From the NCBI GenBank assembly GCA_964020155.1, contig OZ026559.1, forward strand, positions 3,521,674 to 3,585,673: a stretch of 64,000 nt of DNA, written 5' to 3'. The position numbers and the translations under genes are program-made. The DNA comes from Chondrilla cf. caribensis. Its lineage: Eukaryota; Porifera; Demospongiae; Chondrillida; Chondrillidae. Below the pieces are notes generated by a model that ran no database searches, was not told where the DNA came from, and saw only the letters and a program-made list of their open reading frames with translations. Shown one piece after another: positions 42,270 through 55,125 of the stretch. How positions within the stretch are numbered: position 1 is the stretch's first letter; every line of letters begins with the position of its first letter.

Positions 42270-44083
42270 ATGGATGTACTAACTAGAATTACCATTTCGC
42301 TTACACTCTTCACTGGTTTAAGAGTGATTTGTACTCAATATGTTGATAATGAAGTGTGTGATGATCCCTTGGAAATACTAAAATCTGTCGAAGCATATCC
42401 TGACAACTATCAACAAATCCTCAATGCCTTCTACCCCATCAATCGGGCTAAACCATCTAGTGTCATTATAGCCTACTTCATCAACTACACAGACCCACTT
42501 CCTGAAGAGTGCTCACTTGGGACCTATCCATGGAGGACATACCCGGGAATAAACTACACTTATCACAACATATATTGGTACATGTGGACCACTGCTATCA
42601 TTTTTGACATCACTGGAAGGATGAAAATGATAGAATTTGGTGAATACCTCCCAACTATAACCTACTACAAGCTGTTCAACAAAACATCACCTTTTGTCTT
42701 GCCTACACAAATTGCGTGCATTAAAATACCATTGGAATGTAAGGAATTGGGAGATCTTGGTACAGTCACTACACAGGTGAGTAGTTTTGTATAAAGCATG
42801 CACGGTAATTATCAGTGACCAAATGTGCATTGTGGGTATACATCCAGTTAATAGTGTGCATATATTATTATAACCGTTATACCTTGTCTATGTAACAGCA
42901 TTGCATCCAATAATTAGCAATGAACGATCAGTTGAAGAATATCCTATATGACAAAAAACTATATCCGTGTTGATGAAAGATTTCATCCTTACAGTGTGTA
43001 CAAATGACATGAATTCCTCATTTATTCTAACAGATAAAATCAATCATATCACAAGAGGAGCAAAATTCAAAGGAGAAAGACAGCAGCAAACTAACAAGAG
43101 TGTTCTATAAGAAACTCACTGCAGGAAGTCCAGTAGTGGATGTTCGGACTAGGGATATGTTTAAACCAATTAGTCATTATCGTCACTCACATAATAAACA
43201 AACAAATGAGAATGCTGGATGTGCATTTTTGGCCCTGTTAGCTATTGCAACACCTTATATACTCTACTTTATTGGGAAGAAACAGCTAGACAGTCTACAA
43301 CAAAATAGGAGCAAAGCCAAAATACCATTCTTCTGGGCTGTAGCAAGTCTAGCTCATGTCTTCAATGTTTACATGGTAGCCAAATTGCTGACAGTAGCCT
43401 GTGATGACAATAGTAATATGAAGCATGCTAAATATAGAGAAGAGGCTTGTTTCTGGACTATTACAGTATTTATATATATACTCATTGTAAGTGGCATTTC
43501 AGCCTATATTCACAGCAAGTATATTACATTTCCAATGCCCAAAACATGGAGCATATTTACGAACTGTTGTGGAAGAAAACAACACAGAATCATTACAACA
43601 ATATCTCTTTGGGGGATCTACATGAGTGTAATGGTTCTATTAGAATGTCTTCCATTTCAATTCTTGTTAGTGAGTGCTAATCCACACTTGTACGGATTTG
43701 CCATTCTCACAGTGTGGTGTGCAATGTTTATATGCATCGTCGTAACATCCATCCCATTCACAATTGATCAAATCTTCATCAAAGAAGTGGAATACAGAAT
43801 CACACCAAAACAAGCACTTCGACAGATACTGCTACTAATGTTCATAGCAGTACTTGTCTTTGGATTTGGATCACTAACATTCAGTATTACACTTGTACTA
43901 CATTTGAGTAAATATGGAGAAGAGACTCGAACACTCTCCTCCTCTCTGATATTTGTACTACATCATACACTTCTACCAATAGGAGCTTGGATCATCCGCA
44001 GAATTGCAGTGAAAGTTAGACAGACAGTACAACAGATGTGGAATGTACAGAAATATGTACATCACAACAGTAGCTATCAATAG
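42270..44083 (+). CDS. Unit 11: chimeric 7TM receptor-like gene (type A front, type B body)
   Basis: Exons 42270-42776 (CAG|GTGAGT) and 43034-44083 (AACAG|ATAAAA) join in phase 0 for 518 residues, the longest in the window. The signal peptide MDVLTRITISLTLFTGLRV and VCDDPLEILKSVEAYPDN are of unit 4 type. After the shared core the ectodomain switches to the type-B second half (AIIFDITGRM, PTQIACIKIPLEC), and exon 2 is type B (IKSIISQEEQ, HYRHSHNKQTN). The first ectodomain Cys is Tyr here (TQYVDNEVC). The TM5-TM6 loop reads IKEVEYRITPKQ instead of IKEEEYRITPKQ. The C terminus is extended (MWNVQKYVHHNSSYQ) because the usual stop is read past. Function is unknown. The start at 42270 fits units 4 and 10 better than an in-frame ATG at 42258. 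Confidence 0.8.
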
Positions 44084-45821
44084 TATGTAAACTAATATGT
44101 GCATTAATGGGTTCTATTATGAGGTTTGTAGTAGTCTTTCGTATTTAAAGGCAATTTAATAGACAAATTTGAATTATCACTTATAATAATATTATAATAT
44201 AGGTCAACACGAGTGTACTGAGTAACACATGACCATGTGAATTATGGGATGCATGTTACTCAGCAAATGCACAGTGTCCATCATAGGAACAATAGTCCTA
44301 TATGAGATGGTGGCATGCAGCCTTCACCTCGGTTCCATACAACATATCCCTTTATAATATACTGATCTCTTATAATGTTACTGGCATGTTTTAAATTTCT
44401 CTAGGCTTCACGATCAATTATTGATAGATGTCAGCTTGCTATATATAATAGATTTTGACTAGTCACATCTACGTACAAGTCCATTTGAAATTGTGACTTC
44501 AGAACAGTCAAATGGAGCTGCACAGTCATGTTGAAAGACGGCATGAGTGTCCTGTGTGAGGATCAGGTGGAGCAAGAGTGTGTGTACTCAAAAACCATGC
44601 TTGGGATAGATAATCTGCAGTATACATTAAAACACTACAATTTTATTAAAGAATGGAAATTACTACAGCATACAAATAGCTCTCTAACACAGTAGCAATG
44701 TTTGCAATAATTGTCAGTGCCTAGAATAATTATTCTGAAATGATAATCATTTCATTAGGGGATAATGCCTCAATTTATACAGTATGTTCCTGGATAGTCC
44801 TGGAGAATGAGAGAAATTGCACTCACAGAGTTGTAGTCAACTGATGAAATGATAATACACAACAAAGTATATGGACGGGCCAATATGGTGACTATGAAAC
44901 TATGATCGTGGATGTACGTGAGTATTACAGTCCAACATAATTTCGGATGTACGAATTGAAAATGGTGCTGTGGCTTGAAGTATTACGTAAGCGAAGATAC
45001 ATATTACCTACTATTATTCTTCAATAAGATGAGCGAGGAATACGACAACCATGGTGGACCAATATTATTTACAAAATATTGCATACCTAGAATCATAATT
45101 TCAAATGTGGCAACTTCCAATAATAATTTAACCATGGTGGAATTCCTCATGATCAGTGGCTTTATTACTAGCCATCTTCAGTGCTAATTGGAGAGGACGT
45201 TTCCAGTCACCGTACTTCTTGGCTGACTATACTGCGCAAAACAACACGTGGTCCAGTCCATTGTTGAACTCCACGTGATCACCTGAAGATCAAATCAAAA
45301 TGACGGGCAAATCAATTGCCCGGTTACGCTATAACAAATCATTCGACTTTAATGGATTACATAATGTCAGGGAGCAATCATGGCGTATTATATAGTATTC
45401 ACAGCTAGCGTCATCCTGCTAAAGTACGTTGATTTCTAGGTTTAGAGCAATTCCCTTGCCTCCTCCGAAGAGTCATGTTCAACCTATTCCGAAATCAATT
45501 AATCCCCAAATTATGTCTCATTCCTGGGTACATTGCAAATGGCTTTCTACATGTATATACTATATAAAAAATCCCTTCAAGCTAATATAATAATAATATG
45601 CGGTATGTTATCATTAGAAAAGGTTCCTCATGTTCAGGGGACATTCCTGGGCAATGAGATTTTGGAGGCTGCAGCCCAGTGTTTGAAGTCAAACAACATG
45701 TTTCAATTCCCACGCTAGTTTTCTGGTGTAGACCGGACCAATCAGATTGAAAATGTTGGCACTGTCCCCAATTGGTCAACACCCACCTTTATCACCACTC
45801 CCCCATTACATTGTAAACCAT
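44084..45821. other. Spacer: type-B downstream block, copy 2, and unit 12 distal flank
   Basis: Homologous to 28143-29310 and 52740-54110. Its ORFs (44975, 45533) are not conserved between copies. From about 45410 the sequence equals the start of the 29930 segment. At 45560-45570 it provides the empty site for the hairpin-ended repeat inserted at 54279. Confidence 0.5.
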
Positions 45822-46083
45822 GTTTGGAAGGAGAACTGGAAACTGAAGGAGTATTATGAAACATTTCGATATTCCGTAGACATGCACTTCCACTGCATTT
45901 GTTTCAAAGTCATAAAGATTATACAAACAAAACAATGGACAATACAGTTTTGTTCAGCTTAAACCATGAAAATGAATACTATATTATATATCAAGTGAAA
46001 GATAACAGGTGGAATTGAAGAGATTAATGGTACTACTCAAAATAGGCATAATAATAAGATCAGCCAGTGAACTAATAGAGAGA
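45822..46083 (+). promoter_or_regulatory. Upstream/promoter block of unit 12 (type 2)
   Basis: Near copy of the blocks before units 5 and 15, with a TATATA run about 100 bp before the ATG. It includes the in-frame upstream codons (MELKRLMVLLKIG...) that are probably not translated. Confidence 0.5.
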
Positions 46084-48248
46084 ATGGAGATATCAATCAC
46101 AGTAACTGTTTTGCTTACACTATTAACTAGTGTAAGAGTTGTCTGTGGGCAATGTGCCTATGAAGATGGCTACGATGATCCCTTGGAAGTCCTGAACTCC
46201 ATCAAAGCTTATCCTGACAACTATCAACAAATCCTCAATGCCTACTACCCCATCAATAGAGCAAAGCCATCTAGTGTCATCATAGCCTACTTCATCAACT
46301 ACACAGACCCACTTCCTGAAGAGTGCTCACTTGGGACCTATCCATGGAGGACACATCCGGGAATAAACTCCAGCCATTACAATATGATGTGGTACATGTG
46401 GACCACTACTCCTATTCGCTGTGTGGGAACAGATTACATTTTCTTGGAGTTTGGCGAATATCTACCAACAATGAATTTCTATTTTCTATTCAACAAATCT
46501 TCACCTTTCTACCCACCATCACAAATCGCTTGCATCAAAACCCCACTCATTATCCCTGGAAATTATGAGATTTTAGGCGATGTTACTACTAAGGTAAGTA
46601 TTATTATTATTGTAGTACTCAAACTTGAACATTGCGAGAGAGTGAATATTGCCAGTTTTGTTCTATAAATCCAGTTGTTACATGATTGGTTTGAGTTCAA
46701 AGGACTGCATTTGTTTTGGCTATTCCACTATTTAATGTGGATTATAGATATGTCATGTTTGTGATAATATAGAGCTATAAATCTCATTAGAATTTTCTAT
46801 GACACACTGTTTGTGTCATGTGACAGTTATTCGGAATCATGCAAGGACATGGAAGTTGCTTGTTTTCTCGAATGCTTAAATTTTGAAGTGATACATTTCA
46901 GGTGCCATAACTTAAAAACAGAAATAGAAAGAACTTAAGAACAAAAATAGATATGAATAATAGATAATGTCATTTTCTATTCTTTTGTAAGGTTTTCAAG
47001 TTTTAACTACCTCCTCTTATGTGTTAAAATGACTATACATACAACAATTCCGACCTCCTTAACAAACTTAACAACAACTTTTACCAGTCTATTATTAATA
47101 GAGTAAATCATGTGTGCACGGTCATCATTATCATCAAATTAATATACTCACATGTAACCAATAAATGTCTAACCCCTCATTATTGTCATGAAATGTAACA
47201 TTATTCCAATGACTATTAGAATTCTTTTATCAATCAATACATAATACAGATATCGTCAACAATTTCAAGACAACTACAAAGACAATATGAAGAGAAACCA
47301 TCAGGAGTGCTGTACATGCACTTGAGCTCTGAGAAGTGGCCTCAATATGACGTTCGGCTTTACAACTATATGCCTCAAGGGGGTTTACATGATGGTTTGA
47401 CAGAGGGTGGATTCTATTACCTAATAGGTACTCTTGCATTCTTGGCTCCCTTCCTACTCTACACCAAGGGAGGACAACTGATCAAGAGTCTACAACAAAG
47501 TAGGAGCAAAGCTAAAGTACCATTCTTCTGGGCTGTAGCAAGTCTTGCTCATGTCTTCAACATTTACATGATACTCAAATTTCTCATAGCTACATGTCAT
47601 CCATATAGACCACATGGTTTCAGGATACAGAACTGTACTTCTACAAGCATTACTATAGGATATCTTGTCACTTTGAGTATACCAGTTGCCTACATTCACA
47701 GCAAGTACATCACATTTCCTATTCCCAAGACATGGAGCATACTTACAACATACTGTGGAAGGAGACAACATAGAATCATTACAACAATATCTCTTTGGGG
47801 GAATTACACAGGTGTAGTGGGTCTATTAGCATGTCTTCCATTTCAGCTCTTGTTAGTGAGTGCTAATCCACACTTGTACGGATTTTCCATTCTCACAGTG
47901 TGGTGTGCAATGTTTGTGTGCATCATCGTAACATCCATTCCCTTTACCATTGATCAAATCTTCATCAAAGAAGAGGAATACAGAATCACACCAAAACAAG
48001 CACTTCGACAGATACTGTTACTCATGTTTATAGCAGTACTTGTCTTTGGATTTGGATCACTAACATTCAGTATTACACTTGTACTACATTTGAGTAAATA
48101 TGGAGAAGAGACTCATAGTTTCACAAAATCTCTCTACTTTGTACTACGCTACACTGCCCTACCAATAGCATCATGGATGATGCAGGTGTTGTATCACAAA
48201 GTGAAGTTGGAGATGAGGCAAATTTTTCAACGACAAAACTTTCAGTAG
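46084..48248 (+). CDS. Unit 12: chimeric 7TM receptor-like gene
   Basis: Exons 46084-46593 and 47250-48248 join in phase 0 for 502 residues. The exon-1 end is AAG|GTAAGT, so the junction residue is Lys rather than Gln. The front (MEISITVTVLLTLLTSVRV, CAYEDGYDDPLEVLNS) is of unit 5 type. The second half (TPIRCVGTDYIFLEFGEYL) and the intron are of unit 6 type. The 3' end (LEMRQIFQRQNFQ) and its flank match unit 16. The gene thus combines three sources. One of the paired N-terminal Cys is Gly. In TM4 the usual WGIYMSV reads WGNYTGV, putting polar residues in the helix. Function is unknown. Confidence 0.8.
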
Positions 48249-48579
48249 ATAGCACATTTGATATCGGTAAAAATGTGCAGCAGTATGCTATGCTCTCCCT
48301 TTTCATTTTATATAGTTATCTTTAATTTTCGATAATGTTCCACACACAACAATATGCATAATCACATTACAATTAATATTGACATACTCCTTTTGTATGT
48401 AGGCATAGCACTTGCAATTCTATACTTTATGATTCAAATGGTATTATATAAAAGTTCTATAACATACGTTTATGTGTAGGTGATTGAAGAGATGCATGGT
48501 ACTGTCCCCCAAATGGTCAAACCCGACCTCTGTCACCCCCTCCTTCTCACATCAATCACCAAATTTGGAATGATAGAAA
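48249..48579. other. 3' flank of unit 12
   Basis: Almost identical to the 3' flank of unit 16 (61503-61837), including 'tcaccccctcc' near the end. This shows a recent duplication that also carried the following exon-1 remnants (units 13 and 17). No gene here. Confidence 0.6.
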
Positions 48580-49232
48580 CTGAAGGAGTTCGAAGATTGC
48601 TATGATGATCTCTTGGAAGTGCCAAAGTCCATTAAAAGCTTACATACCATCAACTATCATGCAAACTCCTCAATGGCTTCTACCCTGCTCCATCAATCGG
48701 ACTAAACCATCTAAGGTCATCATAGCCTACTTCACCAACTATAAAGGCCCACTTCCTGAAACGTGCTCATTTGGGACCTATCCATGGAGGACATACCCGG
48801 GAATACACTACACTTATCACAACATAGATTTGTCCTTAGTACTGCGTTCAGCACCTCAGCGAAGGTGACAGCTGCTTCGTCGGTTGATATTGCGTCCCCA
48901 TTCAAGGCGGATAATGAGAATTCTAGGGATTTCTTGATTTCAGAGTCGATTTTTGACCAATTGACGTTACGTTGCTATTTAAACAATCATTCTGGACGGT
49001 TCTGGTCGCCGCGGTTGACACGGGGATTGGACCTTCCGCCATTTTCTAATCACGTGTTACCATTATGCTACATTTGAGTAAATATGGAGAAGAGACTCAT
49101 AGTTTCACAAAGTCTGTCTACTTTGTACTATGCTACACTGCCCTACCAATAGCATCATGGATGATACAGGTGCTGTATCACAAAGCGAAGTTAGAGATAA
49201 GGCAAATGTTTCGTGGACAAAACTTGCAGTAG
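48580..49232 (+). pseudogene. Unit 13: exon-1 fragment joined to exon-2 tail
   Basis: An exon-1 fragment (about 48590-48832; KVIIAYFTNY, PLPETCSFGTYPWRTYPG) stops at the NID position. It is followed by about 234 bp of unrelated, G+C-richer sequence (48833-49066). Then comes the last 166 bp of an exon 2 (49067-49232; LHLSKYGEETHSFTKSVYFV to the TAG at 49230). Most of both exons and the intron are missing. Its sister remnant is unit 17. Confidence 0.8.
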
Positions 49233-50173
49233 AAGCACATTTGATATCAATAAGTGCACCAGTACTAGCATTCAGTGTTCATGCTATTCATTTTAGTTAT
49301 CATTTCGACAATAATATTATACAACACTATGTGCATAATAATCACATTTCAATTGTATGACACATGCTTTACTTCATATGTTGAATTAACTCTTGCAATT
49401 TATGTTATGATTCATATGGCGGTACTATAATTATTATTGTAATAATGCATAAAAATACAGATAATTTAAAGGATGGTGCTCTACTGTTATAATAAATATA
49501 GCATTTTGATTAAGATGTTAGGGACGATAATAATTTTACAACAAAAAATCATTGTGTACTTCAGGTCATACATAATATATACATTTAACTAGTTCATAAT
49601 TTTTTTTCATTTCTTTCTGAATCAATAAAATCTGTTTTTACTGACAACATATGCAATTGTAATTCTGGCACCCCCAGTTATGGAAGCTGCAGTTTCTGTA
49701 CCCAGCTGTATCACTATTAAATAATAATAATTATAGTGATTAAAATGTAGATATTAGTATCAGGTTTAGTTGGCAGTGAATTTGAAAAACAATAATATTA
49801 TCATAATTGCTGTCTTCATGAATCACACGTTAATCATCCTCATGCACTTGAGCATGATTCACACATGTGTGTCACTTATACACGGTTGTGCTCTAGGGAA
49901 GCAAATTCGACCAGTTAAAAGACATAAACCCTGGCAATGATGCTCGTAATTCTCTCAGTTATTACAATTATTATACATTACACATAACATCTACATAAAG
50001 TTCTTTTACTCTATGATACTCAAGTATGCAACAATAGTATAATACAGTAAATATAAATATACAGTAAATATAAATACCACATAAAACCTTTGCTATTGAC
50101 ATTATACTATCATTTGTATTCTCAAAGGTATCTTCCTGGATGATACTGATCTTCATTTCATAAGTTTCAACAG
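49233..50173. other. Spacer and upstream region of unit 14
   Basis: The first part is a unit 4/9-type 3' flank ('catttgatatcaataagtg'). From about 49640 it matches the original 5' flank of unit 8 (20690-21190), and from about 49960 the upstream sequence of unit 7. No coding content was found. Confidence 0.5.
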
Positions 50174-50243
50174 GTGAGTAGCTAAGTAGGCATTAGTGGT
50201 TGATCTTGGCATAATTTAGATATTCATTATAATTGTTGTTTAG
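50174..50243 (+). other. Probable 5'-UTR intron of unit 14
   Basis: CAACAG|GTGAGTAG to GTTGTTTAG, 70 bp, the same as at unit 7. Confidence 0.45.
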
Positions 50244-50250
50244 CAAGAAA

Positions 50251-52739
50251 ATGTCTCAGAGGTGGATTATAACTACATCAGTGGTACTGTCACTTCTTGT
50301 TGTGAGTGGAGTCGTCCTCGGGGGATGGGCCCAGCCTGACTGTCGTGATGCCTACAAAATAATGAATTCTATCAAAGGTGATCCTGACAACTTTCAACAA
50401 CTCCTCAACGCCTTCTACCCCATCAATTGGGCTAAACCATCTGATGTCATCATAGCCTACTTCACCAACTACACAGACCCACTTCCTGAAGAGTGCTCAC
50501 TTGGGACCTATCCATGGAGGACATACCCGGGAATAAACTACACTTATCACAACATATTATATTGGTACATGAGGACCACTGCTATCATTTTTGACATTGC
50601 CGGGAATATAGAATTGATGGAATTTGGTGAATACCTCCCAACTATGACCTACTACCAGCTGTTCAACAAAACTTCACCTTTTGTCTTGCCTACTCAAATT
50701 TCGTGCATTAAAATATCATTGGAATGTAAGGAATTGGGAGATCTTGGTACAGTCACCACACAGGTGGGTATTTTTGTTTGTTGTACACTTGTGGTCAACA
50801 TCAAAGGAAAAAGTATGCCTGTATATTGTCAATTGCACACTTTTTTGACCACAAGTATGCAATATTTGCTAATCGCCCATGACTAGTCATAACAATCTAC
50901 TGCTAACAATGATCAATTATCATTTTGGCATACACTACATCTGACAAATTATACAAGGTCCAACATAACTGAATAAGTATAAATTCTAAAAGCCCGATAA
51001 TAGTTTGTCCATGTACACCCCTTCCAGAGAAAAGTCAGTGTGCTGAACAAGGTTGAATGGAAAAATTAATAAAGGTAAATAATTAATCCTACTTCCAGGG
51101 TAAACAAGGCGTATGTATTGCTGAAGTCATAATATATTAGAAGCATAAGCAGCGTTCTTGGTGGATATGGCTAACCGCCCTGTCGCTATGAATGCCTATC
51201 TCTTGGTTCGACTTCTCCCTGGAAGATGACGATTGTGAAGACATGACGTGCAGCTGAATGGGCACTCACTGGCTTTTGGGCTGGTAAGGCTTCATCTGTT
51301 TATCTATAAATTGTTGTCTTTCAGGGAGAAATTGAACCATGAGGCTGGCATCTTTGGCAAAGGATTGTTTCACCGTTAGGACGAATTAAGTGGAACCATA
51401 AGACAAGAGCAATTACACAAGAGAGGGATCGACTACTGTAATCTATACTGCTAAATACACTTTGTCAAAGTTAACGCTTAGGGGTATGTACAACAAGCCA
51501 GTTACTGTACGGGGAAGTGAGCATTGGCACATTTATTGCTCGAGTCCCGAGGGCGTGAAGCGCCCAAGGACAAGTGCAATAAAGAGAGAGCAATTACACA
51601 AGAGAAGGAGAAACTAAACTGTAGTCTATATTGCAAAATACACCTTTTTCAAAGTTAACGCTTAGGGGCGTGTACAACAAGCCAGTTACTCTACGGACTT
51701 ATTGCACTTCGGGTGCGCCCTCGGGACTAGAGCAATTAATGTGTCACTGCACACTTCCCAGTACAGTACCTACTACATAAAGCATGGTAATTGTCAGTGA
51801 CCAAATGTGCATTGTAGGTATCCTTCCAGTTAATAGTGTGTATATATTATAACAATAATTATACCTACTAGTCTATATAACATCATTGCATTCAATTATT
51901 ATCCATGAACAGTCAATTGGAGAATATCCTACATGACAATACTGACTATATCAGTGCTAATGAAATATTTTATCTTTACAGTGTGTATAAATGACATGAA
52001 TTCCTCATTTATACTAACAGATAAAATCAATCATATCACAAGAGGAGCACTATTCAAAGGTGAAAGACAGCAGCAAACTAACAAGAGTGTTCTATAAGAC
52101 ACTCGCCAAAGGAAGTCCAGTAGTGGATGTTCGGACTAGGGATCAGTTGCTACCAATTAGCCATTATCGTCGCTCACATAATAAACAAACAAATGAGAAT
52201 GCTGGAACTGCAATTGTGGCCCTATTAGTTATTGCAACACCTTACATACTCTACTTCGCTGGGAAGAAACAGCTAGAGAGTCTACAACAAAGTAGGAGCA
52301 AAGCTAAAGTACCATTCTTCTGGGCTGTAGCAAGTCTTGCTCATGTCTTCAATGTTTACATGGTAGCCAAATTACTGACAGCAGCCTGTAATGACAATAA
52401 TAAAATAAAGCATGCTAAAAATAGAGAAGAGGCTTGTTTCTGGATTATTACAGTATTCGTATATATACACATTGTAAGTGGCATTTCAGCCTACATTCAC
52501 TGCAAGTACATTACATTTCCCATTCCCAAAACATGGAGCATTTTTACAAAATGTTGTGGAGGATATCAACACAGAATCATTACAACAATATCTCTTGGGG
52601 AATTTACATGTGTGTAATGGGTTTATTAGTATGTCTTACACATACACTTCTACCAATAGGAGCTTGGATCATCCGCAGAATTGCAGTGAAAGTTAGACAG
52701 ACAGTACAACAGATGTTGAATATACAAGATGAAAACTGA
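50251..52739 (+). pseudogene. Unit 14: type-B 7TM gene, frameshift plus internal deletion
   Basis: Exon 1 (50251-50763) is open: MSQRWIITTSVVLSLLVVSG, QPDC, core. It has one extra codon (NILYWYM) and Arg for the conserved Trp (YMRTT); the donor is CAG|GTGGGT. The intron carries about 1 kb of inserted sequence. Exon 2 starts at 52021. One base is lost at about 52595 (ATCTCTTGGGG against ATCTCTTTGGGGG). About 310 bp are deleted at 52637/52638, joining the TM4 coding end directly to HTLLPIGAWIIRR, so TM5, TM6 and the conserved loop are gone. Not functional as a 7TM protein. Confidence 0.85.
50780..51770. mobile_element. Complex insertion in unit 14 intron
   Basis: About 1 kb absent from the introns of units 8 and 11. 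It contains a hairpin (CACTTGTGGTCAA / TTGACCACAAGT, about 50788-50860). It also has two direct repeats of about 108 bp (51406-51512 and 51587-51696, both ending in a GTACAACAAGCCAGTTACT stretch). Two inverted copies of a roughly 50-bp fold-back unit containing GAGTCCCGAGGGCG lie at about 51533-51581 and 51698-51740. No ORF. It may be several nested non-autonomous elements. Confidence 0.55.
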
Positions 52740-54278
52740 TCCACTTTTATCAACAACAACATGCTGTTCATATGTTTACATTTGCATGTAGTCAGCATCC
52801 AAAATACAGCAATATGTACATCACATCAGTAGGCATTACCAAAATGCAAATGGATATTATATAAATAAATGTGCATTAATGGGTTCTATTATGAGGTTTG
52901 TATTTTTCTTTGTTTTTTAAAGGCATTGTTAAACAAACAATTATCACTTACAATATAGTATAGGTCATCATGAGTGTACTGAGTAACATATGACCATGTG
53001 GATTATGGGATGCATGTGACTCAGCAGATGCACAGTGTCCATCATAGGAGCAGTAATCCTATATGAGATGGCGGCATGCAGCCTTCACCTAGGTCCTATA
53101 TAATATACTGATCTCATATAATGTCATTGGCATGTTTTAATTCACTCTAGGCTTCACGATCAATTATTGATAGATCGCAGCTTGCTATAATAGATTTGGA
53201 CTAGTCAAATCTATGTACATGTCCATTTGAAATTGTGACTTCAGAACAGTCAAATGGAGCTGCACAGTCATGTTGAAAGACGGCATGAGTGTCCTGTGTG
53301 AGGATCAGGTGGAGCAAGAGTGTGTGTACTCAAAAACCATACATTTAAGATAGAAAGACTGCAGTATACATTAAAACACTACAATATTCTTAAAGAATGG
53401 AAATTACTACAGCGTACAAATAGCTCTTTACCACAGTAGCAATGTTTGCAATAATTGTTAGTGCCTAGAATAATTATTCTGATATATATGATAATCATTT
53501 CATTAGGGGATAATGCCTCAATTTATATGTTCCAGGATAGTCCTGGAGAATGAGAGAAATTGCACTCACAGAGTTGTAGTCAACTGATGAAATGATAATA
53601 CACAACAAACTATATGGACGGGCCATTATGGTGACTATGAAACTATGATCGTGGATGTAAGTGAGTATCACAGTCCAACATGTACATAATTTTGGATGTA
53701 CGAATTAAAAATGGTGCTGTGGCTTGAAGTATTACATAAGCGAAGATACATATTACCTTATATTATTCTTCAATAAGATGAGCGAGGAATACGACAACCA
53801 TGGCGGACCAATTTACAAAATATTGTATACCTGGAATCATGATTTCAAATGTGGCAACTTCTATGATCAGTGGCTTTATTACTAGCCATCTTCAGCGCTA
53901 ATTGGAGAGGACTTTCCAGTCATTGTACTTCATGTCTGACTATACTGCGCAAAACAACACGTGGTCCAGTCCATTGTTGAACTCCATGTGATCACCTTAG
54001 GATCAAGTCAAAATGGCCGGCAAATCAATGGCCTGGTTACGCTATAACAAATCATTCGACTTCAATGAATTACATAATGTCAGGGAGTAATCATGACGTA
54101 ATATAGAATATTCACAGCTAGCGTCGTCATGCAACTGTCTGTTAATTTCTAGGTTTAGAACAATTCCCTTGCCTCCTCTAAAGAGTCATGTTCGAACTAT
54201 TCCATACCCGATTAATCCCCAATTAATGCTTCATTCCTGGGTACATTATAAATGGCTTTCTACATGTATATACCATAT
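52740..54278. other. Type-B downstream block, copy 3
   Basis: Homologous to 28143-29310 and 44084-45400, then to the beginning of the 29930 segment (54110-54270). No intact coding frame is shared among the copies. Confidence 0.5.
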
Positions 54279-54613
54279 AAACAAGTAATTCGAGTTTAAA
54301 AACTCGTGGGACTGCCGCCCCCCGCATTTGAATTACTTGGCGTCTTTGTTAGGTTTAGAAGAACCTTCGCTGAAGTTATTACGTTTGGCGGAGCTTCAGC
54401 GCACGAATTCTAGCCCAATTTCAAATTGTCGGCGTTCGAAATCAGCCATCTTTATTTCGCGCAATATAAATTCTAATATACATTCATTGTTGCAGTTACG
54501 CATAGGAACACATATTATATATATAATATATACTATTATATATAATATTATCTATCTATATATCGGACGAGCGTTACATACCGGAAGTTGAAATGAAATC
54601 AATATAGGGCTGC
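54279..54613 (+). mobile_element. Hairpin-ended 330-bp repeat, copy 3 (3' truncated)
   Basis: Starts AAACAAGTAATTCGAG and ends at AATATAGGGCTGC, lacking the second arm of the 3' hairpin. The related site at about 45560 (ATACTATATAAAAAATCCC) is empty, fixing the insertion point within an A run. Confidence 0.7.
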
Positions 54614-54837
54614 AAATCCCTTCAAGCTAATATAATAATAATATGCGGTATGTTATTATTAGAAAAGGTTCCTCATGTTTGGAGGACTTTCCTGGGCAAT
54701 GAGATTATAGGAGGCTGCAGCCCAGTGTTTGAAGTCAAACAACATGTTTCAATGTAGACCGGACCAATCAGATTGAAAATGTTGGCACTGGCTCCAACAG
54801 CTCAACACCCACCTTTATTACCACTCCCCCATTACAT

Positions 54838-55125
54838 TGTAAACCATGTTTGGAAGGAGAACTGGAAACTGAAGGAGTATTATGAAAAATTTTGATATTC
54901 CGTAGACATGCACTTCCACTGCATTTGTTTCAAAGTCATAAAGATTATACAAACAAAACAATGGACAATACAGTTTTGTTCAGCTTAAACAGTGAAAATG
55001 AATACTATATTATATATTAAGTGAAAGATAACAGGTTGAATTGAAGAGATTAATGGCACTACTCAAAATAGGCATAATTATAATAGGATAAGCCAGTGAA
55101 CTATTTGAGAGAACTAATTGAGAGA
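54838..55125 (+). promoter_or_regulatory. Upstream/promoter block of unit 15 (type 2)
   Basis: Matches the blocks before units 5 and 12, with a TATATAT run about 115 bp before the ATG. Confidence 0.5.

Noticed and set aside
43447..43680. 77-codon ORF inside unit 11 exon 2 (similar ones at 4922, 52434 and 60860)
   Set aside because: These are +1/+2 frame shadows that recur because exon-2 nucleotide sequence is so conserved. The 52434 one also reflects the frameshift in unit 14.
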